From positions 434,001-498,000 of the forward strand of contig CAWCHK010000003.1 in the NCBI GenBank assembly GCA_963795385.1: 64,000 nt of DNA. The letters run 5' to 3'. The notes under the pieces were generated by a model. It had not been told where the DNA came from, ran no database searches, and was given only the letters and a program-made list of their open reading frames with translations. Positions 46,878 to 56,889 of this stretch are shown here, one piece after another. The position numbers and the translations under genes were made by a program. Numbering within the stretch: position 1 is the stretch's first letter; every line of letters starts with the position of its first letter. This DNA is from CAVURS01 sp963795385. GTDB taxonomy: Bacteria; Actinomycetota; Actinomycetes; Actinomycetales; CAVURS01.

Positions 46878-49379
46878 ATGAGCCTGCGCCACCGCGTGCC
46901 CAGCCGCCGTACCGTCCCTCGCGCACTCCGCCTGCTGCTGGCCACCGTCAGCTCGCTCGCGCTCGTCGCCGCCGCCGCAGTTGGCCTGTCCGCGCCAGCG
47001 CACGCCGTCTCGTCGGACGTCGTCATAGCGCAGGTGTACGGCGGCGGTGGCAACTCCGGCGCACAGTTCAAGAACGACTTCGTCCAGCTGTTCAACGGCT
47101 CGGCAGCTCGCCCGTCGACCTGTCCGGCTGGACGGTCACGCTACTTCTCCGCCAGCGGCACCGGCCGACGAGCCCGACGACCCTCACCGGCACGCATCGC
47201 GGCCCGCCACGCCTACCTGGTGCAGGTGGCGGCCGGGACGACGCCGAGCGGTGACCTGCCCACCCCGGACGCCGTCGGCGTCGACCGCGATGTCCGCGGC
47301 ACTGCGGGCCGGATCGACCTCGACCACCGCGTCGGCGACGCTCGTCGACCGCGTGGGCTACGGCGCACGGCCACCACCTTCGAGGGCAGCGGCCGCGGCG
47401 CCCGGCGCCGTCGAACACCACTGCCGACGTGCGCATCGCGCCCTGCACCGACACCGACCAGAACGCCGCCGACTTCGCCACCGCGCGCGCCGGCGCCGGA
47501 GAACTCGGCGACCGCGGCCCCGGCCTGCGCGCTGCCACCGCCGGTCACCGGCAGACCCGCGACGATCGAGCAGATCCAGGGCGCGGCGCACATCTCGCCG
47601 CTCAAGGGTCACAGCTGGTCGACGTCGCCGGCGTGGTGACCGCCAAGGGCCGCAGCGGCTTCTGGATCCAGTCGACCGACCCCGGACGACGACGACGCGA
47701 CCAGCGAGGGCTTGTACGTCTTCACCTCGTCGGCCCCGACCGTCGCCGTCGGTGACGCGGTCAGCGTCGACGGCACCGTCTCGGAGTTCCTCCCGGCGGC
47801 GCCCGGCCGGCCTGAGCACCACCGAGCTGGCCGGCCCCACGGTCACGCGTGGTCGTCCAGCGGCAACCCGCTGCCGGCGCCGGTCGTCCTCGGTGTCGAC
47901 CGGACGCGCCGGCCCAGACGGTCAAGACCGGCGACCCGGGTGACGTGGAGGCGCGCCGGCGTGCCGTTCTCGACCCGCCACGCGACGCCATGGACTTCGA
48001 CGAGTCGCTCGAGGGCATGCGGGTCGCCGTGCGCACACGCCGCGCGCGGTCGGGCCCACGAACACCGCGCTTCGGCGAGACGCCGGTCGTCCCCGGCAAC
48101 AGCCCCGACGTCGTCAACAGCCCGCGCGGCGGCGTCGTCTACTCCGGCTACGACCACCCCAACGCCGCCCGGCTGATCATGGACGACGAGCTGCTGCCGG
48201 CCGGGTACCGGGCCGTCGCCGAACGTGGGCGACAAGATCAAGGCCGGCAGGCGGTCGGCGTCCTGGACTACGACTTCTCCGAACTTCCACCTCGATGCTG
48301 ACCGCAGGCGCCGACGGTGGAGCGCGCACGGCCTGCAGCGCGAGGTCACCGCACGCGCCGTCCGCGGACCAGCTGGCGGTCGCCACGTTCAACGTCGAGA
48401 ACCTCGCGCCGGCCGACCCGCAGACCAAGTTCGACCGGCTGGCCGGGCAGATCGTCCACAACCTGCGGTCGCCCGACCTCGTCGCGGTCGAGGAGATCCA
48501 GGACAACAGCGGTGCGACCAACGACGGCACCGTGGCCAGCGACCTGACCGTCGGCAAGCTGGTCGCCGCCATCCGGCGCGCCGGCGGCCCGGCGTACCAG
48601 TCGCAGGAGATCGACCCGGTCGACGGCGCGGACGGCGGCCAGCCGGGCGGCAACATCCGGCAGGTCTTCCTGTTCCGCACCGACCGCGGGCTCGGCTTCG
48701 TCGACCGGGCGCCGGCGCCGGGCACCGACCTCCACGACGCCGGTCGACGGTGCAGGGCGTCGGCGGCAAGCCGCAGCTGTCCGTCAGCCCGGGCCGCATC
48801 GACCCGGCGCAACGCCGCCTGGAACGCGAGCCGCAAGCCGCTGGTCGGGCAGTTCAAGTGGCACGGGCCAGCCGCTCTTCGTCATCGCCAACCACTTCAA
48901 CTCCAAGGGCGGCGACAACGCCGATCTTCGGCCGGTTCCAGCCGCCGGTGCGCTCGAGCGAGATCCAGCGCCACCAGCAGGCCACCGAGGTCCGCGCCGT
49001 TCGTCGACCAGATCCAGGCCGTCGACCGCGACGGCGCGGGTCATCGTGCTGGGCGACCTGAACGACTTCGAGTTCTCCCAGACGGCGGACATCCTGGTCG
49101 GTGCCACGGTCGGACGCGCTGGTCGACCTGCCGCGGACGCTGCCGGCGAACGAGCGGTACACCTACGTCTTCGACGGCAACAGCCAGGTGCTCGACCACA
49201 TCCTGATCAGCGGCTCGCTGGCCATGGACGGCAGCACGAGCTGTACGAGTACGACGTCGTGCACACCAACTCCGAGTTCTTCGACCAGGACAGCGACCAC
49301 GACCCGCAGGTCGTCCGGCTGCGCGCTGAGCTCGACCCGGCCGGGCGCCGGGAACGCCCGCCGCCGCTCCGCTGGTTGA
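46878..49379 (+). CDS. Secreted endonuclease/exonuclease/phosphatase-family nuclease (many frameshifts)
   Basis: Large extracellular nuclease of about 830 residues. Signal peptide: LLLATVSSLALVAAAAVGLSAPAHA. A lamin-tail-like domain follows (VVIAQVYGGGGNSGAQFKND, PVDLSGWTV), then an OB-like region (GRSGFWIQSTDP, LYVFTSSAP) and the catalytic EEP domain with VATFNVENLAPAD, DLVAVEEIQDN, IANHFNSKGGD, VIVLGDLNDFEFS and the final HDPQVVRL. The Asn, Glu, Asp, Asn and His of DNase I-like enzymes are visible. About ten or more single-base shifts break the frame. The stop near 49379 is approximate. Confidence 0.82.
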
Positions 49380-49439
49380 CCCAGGTGTCCCCCGACAGAA
49401 TCGGGAGCACACCCCATGTGGCGATCCGAAGGACGTGCG

Positions 49440-49860
49440 ATGCAGCCCACCGGCCGCACGTACGCCGTCACAGGACGACGAGGACTGGCGCGAGCAGCTC
49501 AGCCCGGAGGAGTACCACGTGCTGCGCGAGGCCGGCACCGAGGCGCCGTTCGTCGGCGAGTACACCGACACCACGACCGAGGGCGTCTACGCCTGCCGGG
49601 CCTGCGGCGCGGAGCTGTTCCGCAGCGACCACAAGTTCGAGTCGCACTGCGGCTGGCCGTCGTTCTACAGCCCGCTGGCCGAGGACCGCGTCGAGTACAT
49701 CGAGGACGTCTCGATGGGCATGAAGCGGGTCGAGGTCCGCTGCGCCAACTGCGGCTCGCACCTCGGGCACGTCTTCGAGGGCGAGGGCTACGACACCCCG
49801 ACCGACCAGCGGTACTGCATCAACTCGATCAGCCTGACCCTGCAGCCCAAGGCCAGCTGA
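49440..49860 (+). CDS. msrB: Peptide-methionine (R)-S-oxide reductase MsrB (one frameshift)
   Basis: Repairs methionine-R-sulfoxide. About 139 residues: LSPEEYHVLREAGTEAPF, zinc pairs CRACGAELF and CANCGSHLGHVF, substrate pocket CGWPSFYSPL and the catalytic Cys in RYCINSISL. From ATG 49440 the first residues (GRTYAVT) sit one base out of frame with QDDEDW; the 421-nt length is 3n+1, consistent with one inserted base near 49472. A GTG at 49435 reads through in frame without correction but gives an atypical N-terminus. Confidence 0.9.
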
Positions 49861-49874
49861 CCGCCCGAGCTCGC

Positions 49875-49912
49875 TCAGGCCCGGCGGGTGGTACCCCACC
49901 CGCCGGGCCTGA
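49875..49912. terminator. Bidirectional terminator between msrB and hemQ
   Basis: A perfect 17-bp stem, TCAGGCCCGGCGGGTGG (49875-49891) with its complement at 49896-49912, and a TACC loop, lies 14 bp after the msrB stop and 6 bp from the convergent hemQ stop. It serves both genes. Confidence 0.9.
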
Positions 49913-49918
49913 CAACCG

Positions 49919-50634
49919 TCAGGGCAGGCGGCTGACCAGGTCGGCCAGCGCAAGCCGCGCGGCCGGTGTAGAACGGCACCTCCTCGCGCACGTGCCGGCG
50001 GGCGTCGGTGGCCCGCAGGTCGCGCATCAGGTCGACGATCCGGTGCAGCTCGTCGGCCTCGAAGGCCAGGATCCACTCGTAGTCGCCGAGCGCGAAGGAC
50101 GACACCGTGTTGGCCCGCACGTCCGGGTAGGTCCGGGCCGCCATGCCGTGCTCGACCAGCATCCGGCGGCGCTCGTCGTCCGGCAGCAGGTACCACTCGT
50201 ACGAGCGCACGAACGGGTAGACGCAGATGTAGCCGCGGGGCTGCTCGCCGGCCATGAACGCCGGGACGTGGCTCTTGTTGAACTCCGCAGGCCGGTGCAG
50301 CGGCCACGATCGACCAGACCGGCTCGCAGCGTGCGCCCCAGGGCCGTACGCCGCAGGCGCGGTAGGCCGGCCTGCACGGTCTCGACGTCGGGCGCGTGCC
50401 ACCAGACCATCAGGTCGGCGTCGGCCCGCAGCCCGCCGACGTCGTACCAGCCCCTGATGGTCAAACCCTTGTCGGACAGGCGATCCAGCTCGGTCTGAGC
50501 CTGCTCGGCGAGGGTCCCCCGATCCTCCCCGATACGGTCCGTGACTCGGAAGACCGACCACATCGCGTAGACGATCGTGTCGTTGATCTCGCGGGCGCTC
50601 GGCGGCTTGTCGGGGGCTGGCTCTGCTCACTCAT
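49919..50634 (-). CDS. hemQ: Coproheme decarboxylase HemQ/ChdC (frameshifts)
   Basis: Final step of the coproporphyrin-dependent heme route. About 238 residues: SAREINDTIVYAMWSVFRV, GWYDVGGLRADADLMVWWHA, YICVYPFVRSYEWYLLPDDERRRMLVEHG, SSFALGDYEWILAFEAD and a C-terminal VPFYTGR block, all typical of actinobacterial HemQ of the chlorite-dismutase family. ATG 50634 overlaps the hemY stop (ATGA). Three one-base indels (near 50610 in a C run, near 50300, and near 49965) break the frame; the length of 716 nt fits a net loss of one base. Confidence 0.88.
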
Positions 50635-52157
50635 CCGCCCATTGTCCGCCCCGGGCCGGTGGAGCGTCCCGGCAGGTCGGCCATCACCTCGGCCGCAGCC
50701 CGCCGGGCCGCGGCGATGCACGCGGGCACCCCGAGGCCGTCGAGGTAGGCACCGCACAGTGACAGGCCGGGCACCGACGACAGCGCGGACCGCAGCGACT
50801 CGACCATCGACACGTGCCCGACGGCGTACTGCGGCAGGCCCCCGCCCCAGCGCACGACCGTTGTCTCCGTCGGCGTCGGCAGGGGGGCGCCGAGCGCCTC
50901 GGTCAGCTCGCTGATCGCCATCCCGGCCAGCTCGTCGTCCGGACGCTGCAGCATCGTCTCGTCGCCCTGCCGCCCGACCGAGAGCCGGACCACGAGGTCG
51001 GGACCGGCCTGGTCGGCGAGCCATCGCCACTTGGCACTGGAGTAGGTCACGGCCTTGACCAGCCGCTCCTCGACCGGCGGCACCAGGAAGCCGGAGCCGG
51101 CGTCCGACACGAGGCTCCGCGCCCCCGGGAGGATCGCCACGACCAGGGCCATGCTCGCCGCCTCGACCCCACCCAGCAGGGCGGCCGCCGGACCGCTCAC
51201 GCCGGCCAGCAGCCGGCCGGCCGGCCGGGCCGGCACCGCGAGCACCACGGCGTCGACCTCGAGCAGCTGCTCGTCGGCGCGCGAGCCGAGGACGAGCTGC
51301 CACCGGGCGGGCGCCGCCTCGCCCGCGCCCGCGCCGGGGCCCGACCGCGGCGCGGCGCCGGGGTCGCCGCCGGCGGGCAGCCGGCGCAGCTCGCGGACGG
51401 TGACGCCGGTCCGCACCCGCACGCCCGCCCGGGTCAGCGCGGCCCCGACCTCCAGCGGCAGCCGGCCAACCCCGCCGGCGAGGCCCGCGAAGACGGGCGC
51501 CGGGACCGTGCCTTCGCTCGCGGCCGGCCCGACCTGGGCCCGCGCTGCCGCCACGAGGCTGGTCCCTGAATGGGCCGCCGCCCAGACGGCCGGCACGGTC
51601 GCGCGGAGCGAGAGCCGGTCGGCATGCCCGGCATAGACGCCGCCGAGCAGCGGCTCGACCAGCCGGTCGACGACTGCCGGCCCGACCCGCCCGGCGACGT
51701 ACGAGGCGACGTCGATGTCGTCCTCGACCGGCGCGGCCGGCTCGCTCGGCTCGGCATCCACCCGGGCCGCCTCGGCCTCGGTCAGCACACCGACGGCGTC
51801 CGACCCGAAGGCCGGGATGCCCATGACGGTGCGGCGCGGCAGGGGCCGGACCTGACCCCGCGTCCACACCCCGGCCGACGTCGTCTCGGGCGTGACCAGG
51901 TCGGGCTGGAGGCCGACCTGCCGGGCCAGGTCGAGCGCCTCCGGCCGGCGGGCGAGGAGCGCCTCGGCGCCGCCGTCGAGGGTCAGCCCTCCGACCTCGA
52001 TGAGCGACAGCTTGCCGCCGACCCGGGGCGCACCCTCGAGGACGACGACGCGGACGTCCGGTCGCAGGCGGTTGATCTCCCAGGCCGCGGTCAGGCCGGA
52101 GATCCCCCCGCCGACGACCGCGACGGTCGGAGGCGTCGGATCGGTCGGCCCGGGCAT
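50631..52157 (-). CDS. hemY: Coproporphyrinogen/protoporphyrinogen oxidase HemY/CgoX
   Basis: FAD enzyme oxidising coproporphyrinogen III to coproporphyrin III in Gram-positive heme synthesis. 508 residues: FAD motif TVAVVGGGISGLTAAWEIN, VLEGAPRVGGKLS, LTLDGGAEALLARRPEA, FAGLAGGVGRLP, and the C-terminal FAD motif LSLCGAYLDGLGVPACI. An Ala/Gly/Pro-rich insertion occurs near residue 300. ATG 52157; coupled to hemQ. Together with hemE nearby the genes define the coproporphyrin branch, though hemE is separated by a divergent DUF4349 gene. Confidence 0.92.
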   Translation of the reverse strand: MPGPTDPTPPTVAVVGGGISGLTAAWEINRLRPDVRVVVLEGAPRVGGKLSLIEVGGLTLDGGAEALLARRPEALDLARQVGLQPDLVTPETTSAGVWTRGQVRPLPRRTVMGIPAFGSDAVGVLTEAEAARVDAEPSEPAAPVEDDIDVASYVAGRVGPAVVDRLVEPLLGGVYAGHADRLSLRATVPAVWAAAHSGTSLVAAARAQVGPAASEGTVPAPVFAGLAGGVGRLPLEVGAALTRAGVRVRTGVTVRELRRLPAGGDPGAAPRSGPGAGAGEAAPARWQLVLGSRADEQLLEVDAVVLAVPARPAGRLLAGVSGPAAALLGGVEAASMALVVAILPGARSLVSDAGSGFLVPPVEERLVKAVTYSSAKWRWLADQAGPDLVVRLSVGRQGDETMLQRPDDELAGMAISELTEALGAPLPTPTETTVVRWGGGLPQYAVGHVSMVESLRSALSSVPGLSLCGAYLDGLGVPACIAAARRAAAEVMADLPGRSTGPGRTMGG

Positions 52158-52310
52158 GCAGCCAAGGTTCGCAGACCGTGACCGGCTCGAGATCCCCTGG
52201 ACGGAACCGCCGGTGCCCGCCGCCGCGTCGCAGGAGTGAACGACCCCCGGCCGAGACTCATCCGCCGGCGGTTTCGAGCAGCTTCGGCCGCGCATCGGGA
52301 GGGCAACACC

Positions 52311-53450
52311 ATGTCGCTGATAACGCGGGACACGCAGGCATCTCAGGCAGCTCAGGCAGCTCCGGCAGCTCAGGCATCGCAGGACACGCAGGACAGGCAG
52401 GACACGCAGCTACGGCGCGGAGCTGGCCCCTCCCCGGCCGGACGCCGCCGGCGTACGGCGGTCAGCATGGCCTCGGCCGTCCTGGCCGCCGCGGTCCTGA
52501 CCGGCGCGGTGGCCGGCTGTGGCGGGTCGAGCGGCACCGGTGGGAGTGCCTCCTCGGCCAAGGGGGCCGCGGACTCGGGGGGCTCCGTCTCCTCGGGTGG
52601 CGCCTCCAGCGGCCTGGCCAAGGCGCCGGGCGTGGCGCCCGCCCCAGGTGGAGCCTCGGCCGCACAGCCGGGCGGCGGAGACACCACGGAGGCCGGCTCG
52701 GCCGACCTGGTCCAGGGCCGGCGGCTGGTCCGGTCGAGCAGCCTCGAGCTCACCGTCGGCGACATCTTCCGGACCGCCGCCCGGATCCGGGCGGTGGCCA
52801 GCAGCGCCGGCGGTTACGTCGGCGACGAGAAGACCCAGGCCGCGGGCCCCGGCCAGCCGGCCCAGTCCAGCCTGACCCTGCGCGTGCCGCAGGCCCGGCT
52901 GGGCTCGGTGACCGACCAGGTCGCCGGCCTCGGCACGGTGGCCGCCCGCAGCCAGAGCAGCGACGACGTGACTCAGCAGAGTGTCGACGTCACCAGCCGC
53001 CTCGCCACCGAGAAGGCGAGTGTCGCGAGGGTTCGCGTCCTGCTGGCCCGGGCGACCCGGATCGCCGACATCGTCCAGATCGAGGGCGAGCTGTCCCAGC
53101 GGGAGTCGAACCTGGAGTCGCTGGAGGCCCAGCTGAAGAGCCTGGACGACTCGGTCGACCTGGCCACCTTGTCGGTCACGCTCTCCCCTCCCGGGGTGGC
53201 CAAGAAGCCGGTCAAGGCCGGCACGGGCTTCGGGGCCGGGCTGCACCGCGGCTGGGATGCCTTCACCGGAGCGCTCGTGGTCGCGCTCACCGTCGTCGGC
53301 GCGCTGCTGCCCTTCGCCCTGCTGCTGGTCCTGGTGGGTCTGCCGGCCCTGGTCCTCTGGCGCCGGCGGCGTACCTCCGGACCGGCGTCCGGCCGGACCG
53401 GCCCGCCGGCCACTCCGGGCTCCCTGGCCACCCCTTCAGCGGAGATCTGA
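52311..53450 (+). CDS. DUF4349 lipoprotein
   Basis: 379 residues from ATG 52311 with CGGGAGG upstream. Cytosolic Gln/Ala/Asp repeats (QASQAAQAAPAAQASQD) precede a signal anchor AVLAAAVLTGAVAGC with a lipobox Cys. A Gly/Ser linker leads to the DUF4349 domain (RSSSLELTVGDIFRTAARI to SLDDSVDLATLSVTL), which includes a coiled-coil stretch with QIEGELSQRESNLESLEAQL, and a C-terminal membrane helix. Function of the family unknown; probably envelope-associated. The unusually long N-terminus before the signal suggests the start may be further downstream (MASAVLAAAV). Confidence 0.85.
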   Translation: MSLITRDTQASQAAQAAPAAQASQDTQDRQDTQLRRGAGPSPAGRRRRTAVSMASAVLAAAVLTGAVAGCGGSSGTGGSASSAKGAADSGGSVSSGGASSGLAKAPGVAPAPGGASAAQPGGGDTTEAGSADLVQGRRLVRSSSLELTVGDIFRTAARIRAVASSAGGYVGDEKTQAAGPGQPAQSSLTLRVPQARLGSVTDQVAGLGTVAARSQSSDDVTQQSVDVTSRLATEKASVARVRVLLARATRIADIVQIEGELSQRESNLESLEAQLKSLDDSVDLATLSVTLSPPGVAKKPVKAGTGFGAGLHRGWDAFTGALVVALTVVGALLPFALLLVLVGLPALVLWRRRRTSGPASGRTGPPATPGSLATPSAEI

Positions 53451-53465
53451 CCCGTCCGCCGGAGT

Positions 53466-53507
53466 TGTCAGCCCCTGCGGGTGGCCTGCCGCCCGGAGGG
53501 GCTGACA
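53466..53507. terminator. Terminator hairpin between DUF4349 and hemE
   Basis: TGTCAGCCCCT (53466-53476) pairs with AGGGGCTGACA (53497-53507), an 11-bp stem closing a GC-rich inner segment, between the convergent stops of DUF4349 (53450) and hemE (53524). Confidence 0.85.
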
Positions 53508-53523
53508 CATGGGACGGCGCGGG

Positions 53524-54567
53524 TCAGGAGGTCTGCTCGTGCACGAGGTCGACGATCCGGGCCAGGACGTCCGGATCGGTGTCGGCCAGGACCCCGTGCC
53601 CGAGGTTGAACACGTGGCCCGGCAGGCCCTGCGCGTCAGCCAGCACGTCGAGGACCCGCTCGCGCACCGCGGCCCAGGGCGCGAAAACCGTTGCAGGGTC
53701 GAGGTTTCCCTGCACCGCGCGCTCCGGTCCGACCCGGCGCGACCCCTCGGCCAGCGGGACCCGGAAGTCGATGCCGACGACCTCTGCGCCGGCCTCGCCC
53801 ATGGCCTCCAGCAGCTCACCGGTCCCGACGCCGAAGTGGATCCGGGGGACGCCGAGCCCGGCGACGGCCGCCAGCGCGGTCGCCGAGTGCGGCTGCACGT
53901 GCCGCCGGTAGTCCGTCAGCGGCAGGGCGCCGACCCACGAGTCGAACAGCTGGACCGCGCTGGCACCGGCCTCGACCTGCACCCGCAGGAACGCGCCCGC
54001 GATCAGCGCCAGCCGGGCCAGCAGCTCGCGGAAGAGTCCCGGGTCGCCGTACATCAGGGCCTTAGTGTGCTCGTGCCCGCGTGAGGGCCCACCCTCGATC
54101 AGGTACGACGCGAGCGTGAACGGCGCACCGGAGAAGCCGATCAGCGGCGTCCCGCCCAGCTCGGCCACCAGCGACCGAACGGCCTCGGTGACGTACGGCA
54201 CGTGCTCGGGCGTCAGCGCGGGCAGCCGGTCGAGGTCGGCGGCGGTCCGGAACGGTTGAGCCACAACGGGTCCCACCCCCGGGACGATGTCGAGGTCCAC
54301 GCCGATGGCCTTGAGCGGCACCACGATGTCGCTGAACAGGATGGCCGCATCGACGCCGTACCGCCGGACCGGCTGGAGGGTGATCTCGGTGACCAGGTCC
54401 GGCCGCGCGCACGCCTCGAGCATGGCGATGCCGGCCCGCAGCGCGCGGTACTCCGGCAGGGACCGCCCGGCCTGCCGCATGAACCACACCGGCGTGTGCG
54501 GCACCGGCTCCCGGCGGCAGGCCCGCAGCAGCGGGCTGTCGAGCACGGACGGCAGAGTCTCAGGCAC
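53524..54567 (-). CDS. hemE: Uroporphyrinogen decarboxylase
   Basis: Converts uroporphyrinogen III to coproporphyrinogen III. 347 residues, full length. Conserved: TPVWFMRQAGRSLPEYR (substrate Arg), FSDIVVPL, GFSGAPFTLASY, FDSWVGALPLTDY, and GNLDPATVFAP, ending FNLGHGVLADTDPD. GTG start. Reads the same direction as hemY but is separated from it by the DUF4349 gene on the other strand. Confidence 0.95.
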   Translation of the reverse strand: MPETLPSVLDSPLLRACRREPVPHTPVWFMRQAGRSLPEYRALRAGIAMLEACARPDLVTEITLQPVRRYGVDAAILFSDIVVPLKAIGVDLDIVPGVGPVVAQPFRTAADLDRLPALTPEHVPYVTEAVRSLVAELGGTPLIGFSGAPFTLASYLIEGGPSRGHEHTKALMYGDPGLFRELLARLALIAGAFLRVQVEAGASAVQLFDSWVGALPLTDYRRHVQPHSATALAAVAGLGVPRIHFGVGTGELLEAMGEAGAEVVGIDFRVPLAEGSRRVGPERAVQGNLDPATVFAPWAAVRERVLDVLADAQGLPGHVFNLGHGVLADTDPDVLARIVDLVHEQTS

Positions 54568-54596
54568 CCCGGGATCGTGTCATGACGACTGCACCC

Positions 54597-55424
54597 TCAC
54601 CCGATCGACAGCAGTGCGACCCCGCCGAGCGCGAGTCCGACCCCGGTCCACTGGACCGGCCGGAGCCGCTCCTGCAGCACCCAGCGGGCCAGCATGACGG
54701 TGATGACGGGATAGAACGACGTCAGCGCGGAGGCGATGCTCAGCAGGCCGCGCTGGGTGGCGACGGCGAAGAGCAGGTTGGCGACGACGTCACCGATCCC
54801 CACGACCGCCAGCGGCCCGAGGTCCCGCGGTCGGATCCCCCCCGTCGTGCGCAGCGCCAGGGCCGCGAGCAGGAACAGCGAGACCGTCGACGCGCGCATC
54901 CCGACGAGCGTCATCACCGCGTTGTGGTCGGCCCCCCGCCCGATGAAGTAGAGCGCGGCGCCGAAGCTGGCCCCCGCCAGGGCGGCCAGCAGCACCGGCC
55001 GCCGGCCGCTCCCGCCGGTCAGCTCCGGCCCGCTGGCCCCGGCCACGCCGACCAGCGCCAGCAGGATGCCGAGCACCTGCAGCCAGGACGGGTGCTCCCC
55101 GCCGATGACCCCGAGCACGACCGGTACGACGGCCCCCATGGAGGCGATCGGCGCGACGACGCCCATGGTGCCGGAGGACAGTGCGGCGTAGTACGCCACG
55201 AGACCGACCCCGCCGCACAGGCCGGCCCCGACCGCCCACGGCAGGTAGCCGAGCGAGGCGTGCCACTCGCCGGTGACCAGGGCGACGGCCGCGATCGTCA
55301 CCAGGCCGAACGCCTGGGAGCCGGCGACGACGGCGTACGCCGAGCGGCTCCGGGTCAGCAGCCCACCCAGGAAGTCCGAGCTGCCCCAGAGTGCGCTGGA
55401 CAGCAGCGCGAGAACGGCAGCCAC
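54597..55424 (-). CDS. EamA/DMT-family transporter
   Basis: 275 residues and about ten membrane helices in two EamA repeats: LALLSSALWGSSDFLGGLL and VAPIASMGAVVPVVLGVIGGEHPSW in the first, ALAGASFGAALYFIGRGADH and LTSFYPVITVMLARWVLQERL in the second. The last motif is a signature of drug/metabolite exporters. Substrate unknown. It is upstream of hemE by 29 bp and may be cotranscribed. Confidence 0.9.
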   Translation of the reverse strand: MAAVLALLSSALWGSSDFLGGLLTRSRSAYAVVAGSQAFGLVTIAAVALVTGEWHASLGYLPWAVGAGLCGGVGLVAYYAALSSGTMGVVAPIASMGAVVPVVLGVIGGEHPSWLQVLGILLALVGVAGASGPELTGGSGRRPVLLAALAGASFGAALYFIGRGADHNAVMTLVGMRASTVSLFLLAALALRTTGGIRPRDLGPLAVVGIGDVVANLLFAVATQRGLLSIASALTSFYPVITVMLARWVLQERLRPVQWTGVGLALGGVALLSIG

Positions 55425-55496
55425 CCGTGAACCCTAGGGCCCGGCCGTCGGCGCGCCGGGCGGCGCGACATCGGCGCCCCGGCTTACCCTGCGGAC

Positions 55497-56084
55497 GTGG
55501 CCCAGCGACAAGCACCCGGTGATGCGCCCGAGGAGTTCCTCCGCGCGATGGACCAGGTGCACGCCGCCCGGATCCGGCCCGAGATCGTCCTGACCGAGGT
55601 CGCTCCCCCGGCCCGCATCGCGCCGTACGCCGTGGCCCTGACCGCCGACGTGCTCGGCGGTCCGGACCACGACGACGAGGAGCTCGCGAGCGGGCGCTTC
55701 GTGCTGCTGCACGACCCGACGGTGCCCGAGCCGTGGCAGGGCACGTTCCGCGCGGTGACGTTCGCGCGGGCCGAGCTGGAGCCCGAGATGGGCGCCGACC
55801 CGATGCTGGGCGCGGTCGGCTGGACCTGGCTGGTCGACGCCCTCGAGGCGCACGGCGCGGAGCACACCGCGGCGGGCGGCACGGTGACCCGGGTCGTCTC
55901 GGAGAGCTTCGCCGCCCTCGCGGACCGCCCGGCCAGCGTCGAGATGGAGGTCCGCGCGTCCTGGACCCCGCTCGGGCCGGACATGACCTGCCACCTCGAG
56001 GCCTGGGCCGACCTGCTCTGCACCGTGGCGGGTCTCCCGCCCCTGCCCGAAGGCGTCACGCCCCTGCCGCACCGCCGCCGCTAG
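55497..56084 (+). CDS. DUF3000 protein
   Basis: 195 residues; actinobacteria-restricted family of unknown function. GTG start 6 bases after TACCCT, therefore leaderless. Recognisable stretches: FLRAMDQVHAARIRPEIVLTE, RFVLLHDPTVPEPWQGTFR, GAVGWTWLVDALEAHGA and VEMEVRASWTPLGPDMTCHL. DUF3000 genes commonly lie near hemE and RNase D in actinomycetes, as here. Confidence 0.88.
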   Translation: MAQRQAPGDAPEEFLRAMDQVHAARIRPEIVLTEVAPPARIAPYAVALTADVLGGPDHDDEELASGRFVLLHDPTVPEPWQGTFRAVTFARAELEPEMGADPMLGAVGWTWLVDALEAHGAEHTAAGGTVTRVVSESFAALADRPASVEMEVRASWTPLGPDMTCHLEAWADLLCTVAGLPPLPEGVTPLPHRRR

Positions 56085-56237
56085 CCCCACGAGGGACGGC
56101 GGCTCCGGGCCTGCGGCCTAGGGCCCCAGCCGTCAAGTGGTGGACGGAACGTGCCGATGGAGAGCACAGGTGAGCCATCGACGGGATGGCCGCGCCGGTG
56201 CTGAGCCGGCGAACCACCGCGGACGCAGGAGGCAGTT

Positions 56238-56834
56238 GTGGCGGTCGTCGTAGAGCGCACGGGGGCATCGAGCCTTCCCCGGCCGGGCCGGTTCTCCGCC
56301 CTCGTCGTGGCCGGGCACTCGGTGGCTCGCGAGTCCGTCTCGCGCACCCTGCGCGGCCTCGGGGCCCGTGAGGTCGTCGTCGCGGCCGGTGCCCTCGAGG
56401 GACGTCTGCGCGCCCGGGCGATGGGCCCGCGCGAGCTGTGCGTCGCCGAGGTCGGCCTCCCGGACGGCTCCGGCATCGGCCTCCTGCACGACCTGAAGAC
56501 CCAGGGCTGGGCCCGCACGGTCGTCATCTCGGCCACCGCGGACCCGTACACCGTGCGGGCCGCGCTCGCCGCCGGCGTCCGCGCCCTCGTCGTCGCCGGC
56601 CGCGCACCCGTCGCCCCGGTGTCCCGCCCGAGCGGCTCCGAGGGGCTGTCGGCCCGCGAGATCGAGGTCCTCCAGCTGGTCGCCGACGGCCAGTCCAACA
56701 AGGAGATCGGTACGGCGCTCGGCCTGTCCGCCCTCACGGTCAAGAGCCACCTGGCCCGGATCGCCCGCAAGCTGGGCACCGGTGACCGGGCCGAGCTCGT
56801 CATGATCTCGCTGCGCAGCGGCCTGATCAGCTGA
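56238..56834 (+). CDS. LuxR-type response regulator with degenerate receiver domain
   Basis: 198 residues from GTG 56238 behind AGGAGG. The first 125 residues follow the receiver fold (FSALVVAGHSVARESVSRTL, VVISATADPYTVRAALAAGV), but the phospho-acceptor position in LCVAEVGLPDGSG is Glu, and the early acidic pair is absent, so phosphorylation is unlikely. The C-terminal HTH is GLSAREIEVLQLVADGQSNKEIGTALGLSALTVKSHLARIARKL. This type is conserved in actinomycetes beside RNase D. It may act constitutively or respond to a ligand or partner. Confidence 0.9.
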   Translation: MAVVVERTGASSLPRPGRFSALVVAGHSVARESVSRTLRGLGAREVVVAAGALEGRLRARAMGPRELCVAEVGLPDGSGIGLLHDLKTQGWARTVVISATADPYTVRAALAAGVRALVVAGRAPVAPVSRPSGSEGLSAREIEVLQLVADGQSNKEIGTALGLSALTVKSHLARIARKLGTGDRAELVMISLRSGLIS

Positions 56835-56889
56835 CCCGGCCGGCCCGCCCAGGGCTCCGCCACACCCGAGGGTCCGGCACACATGGCGG

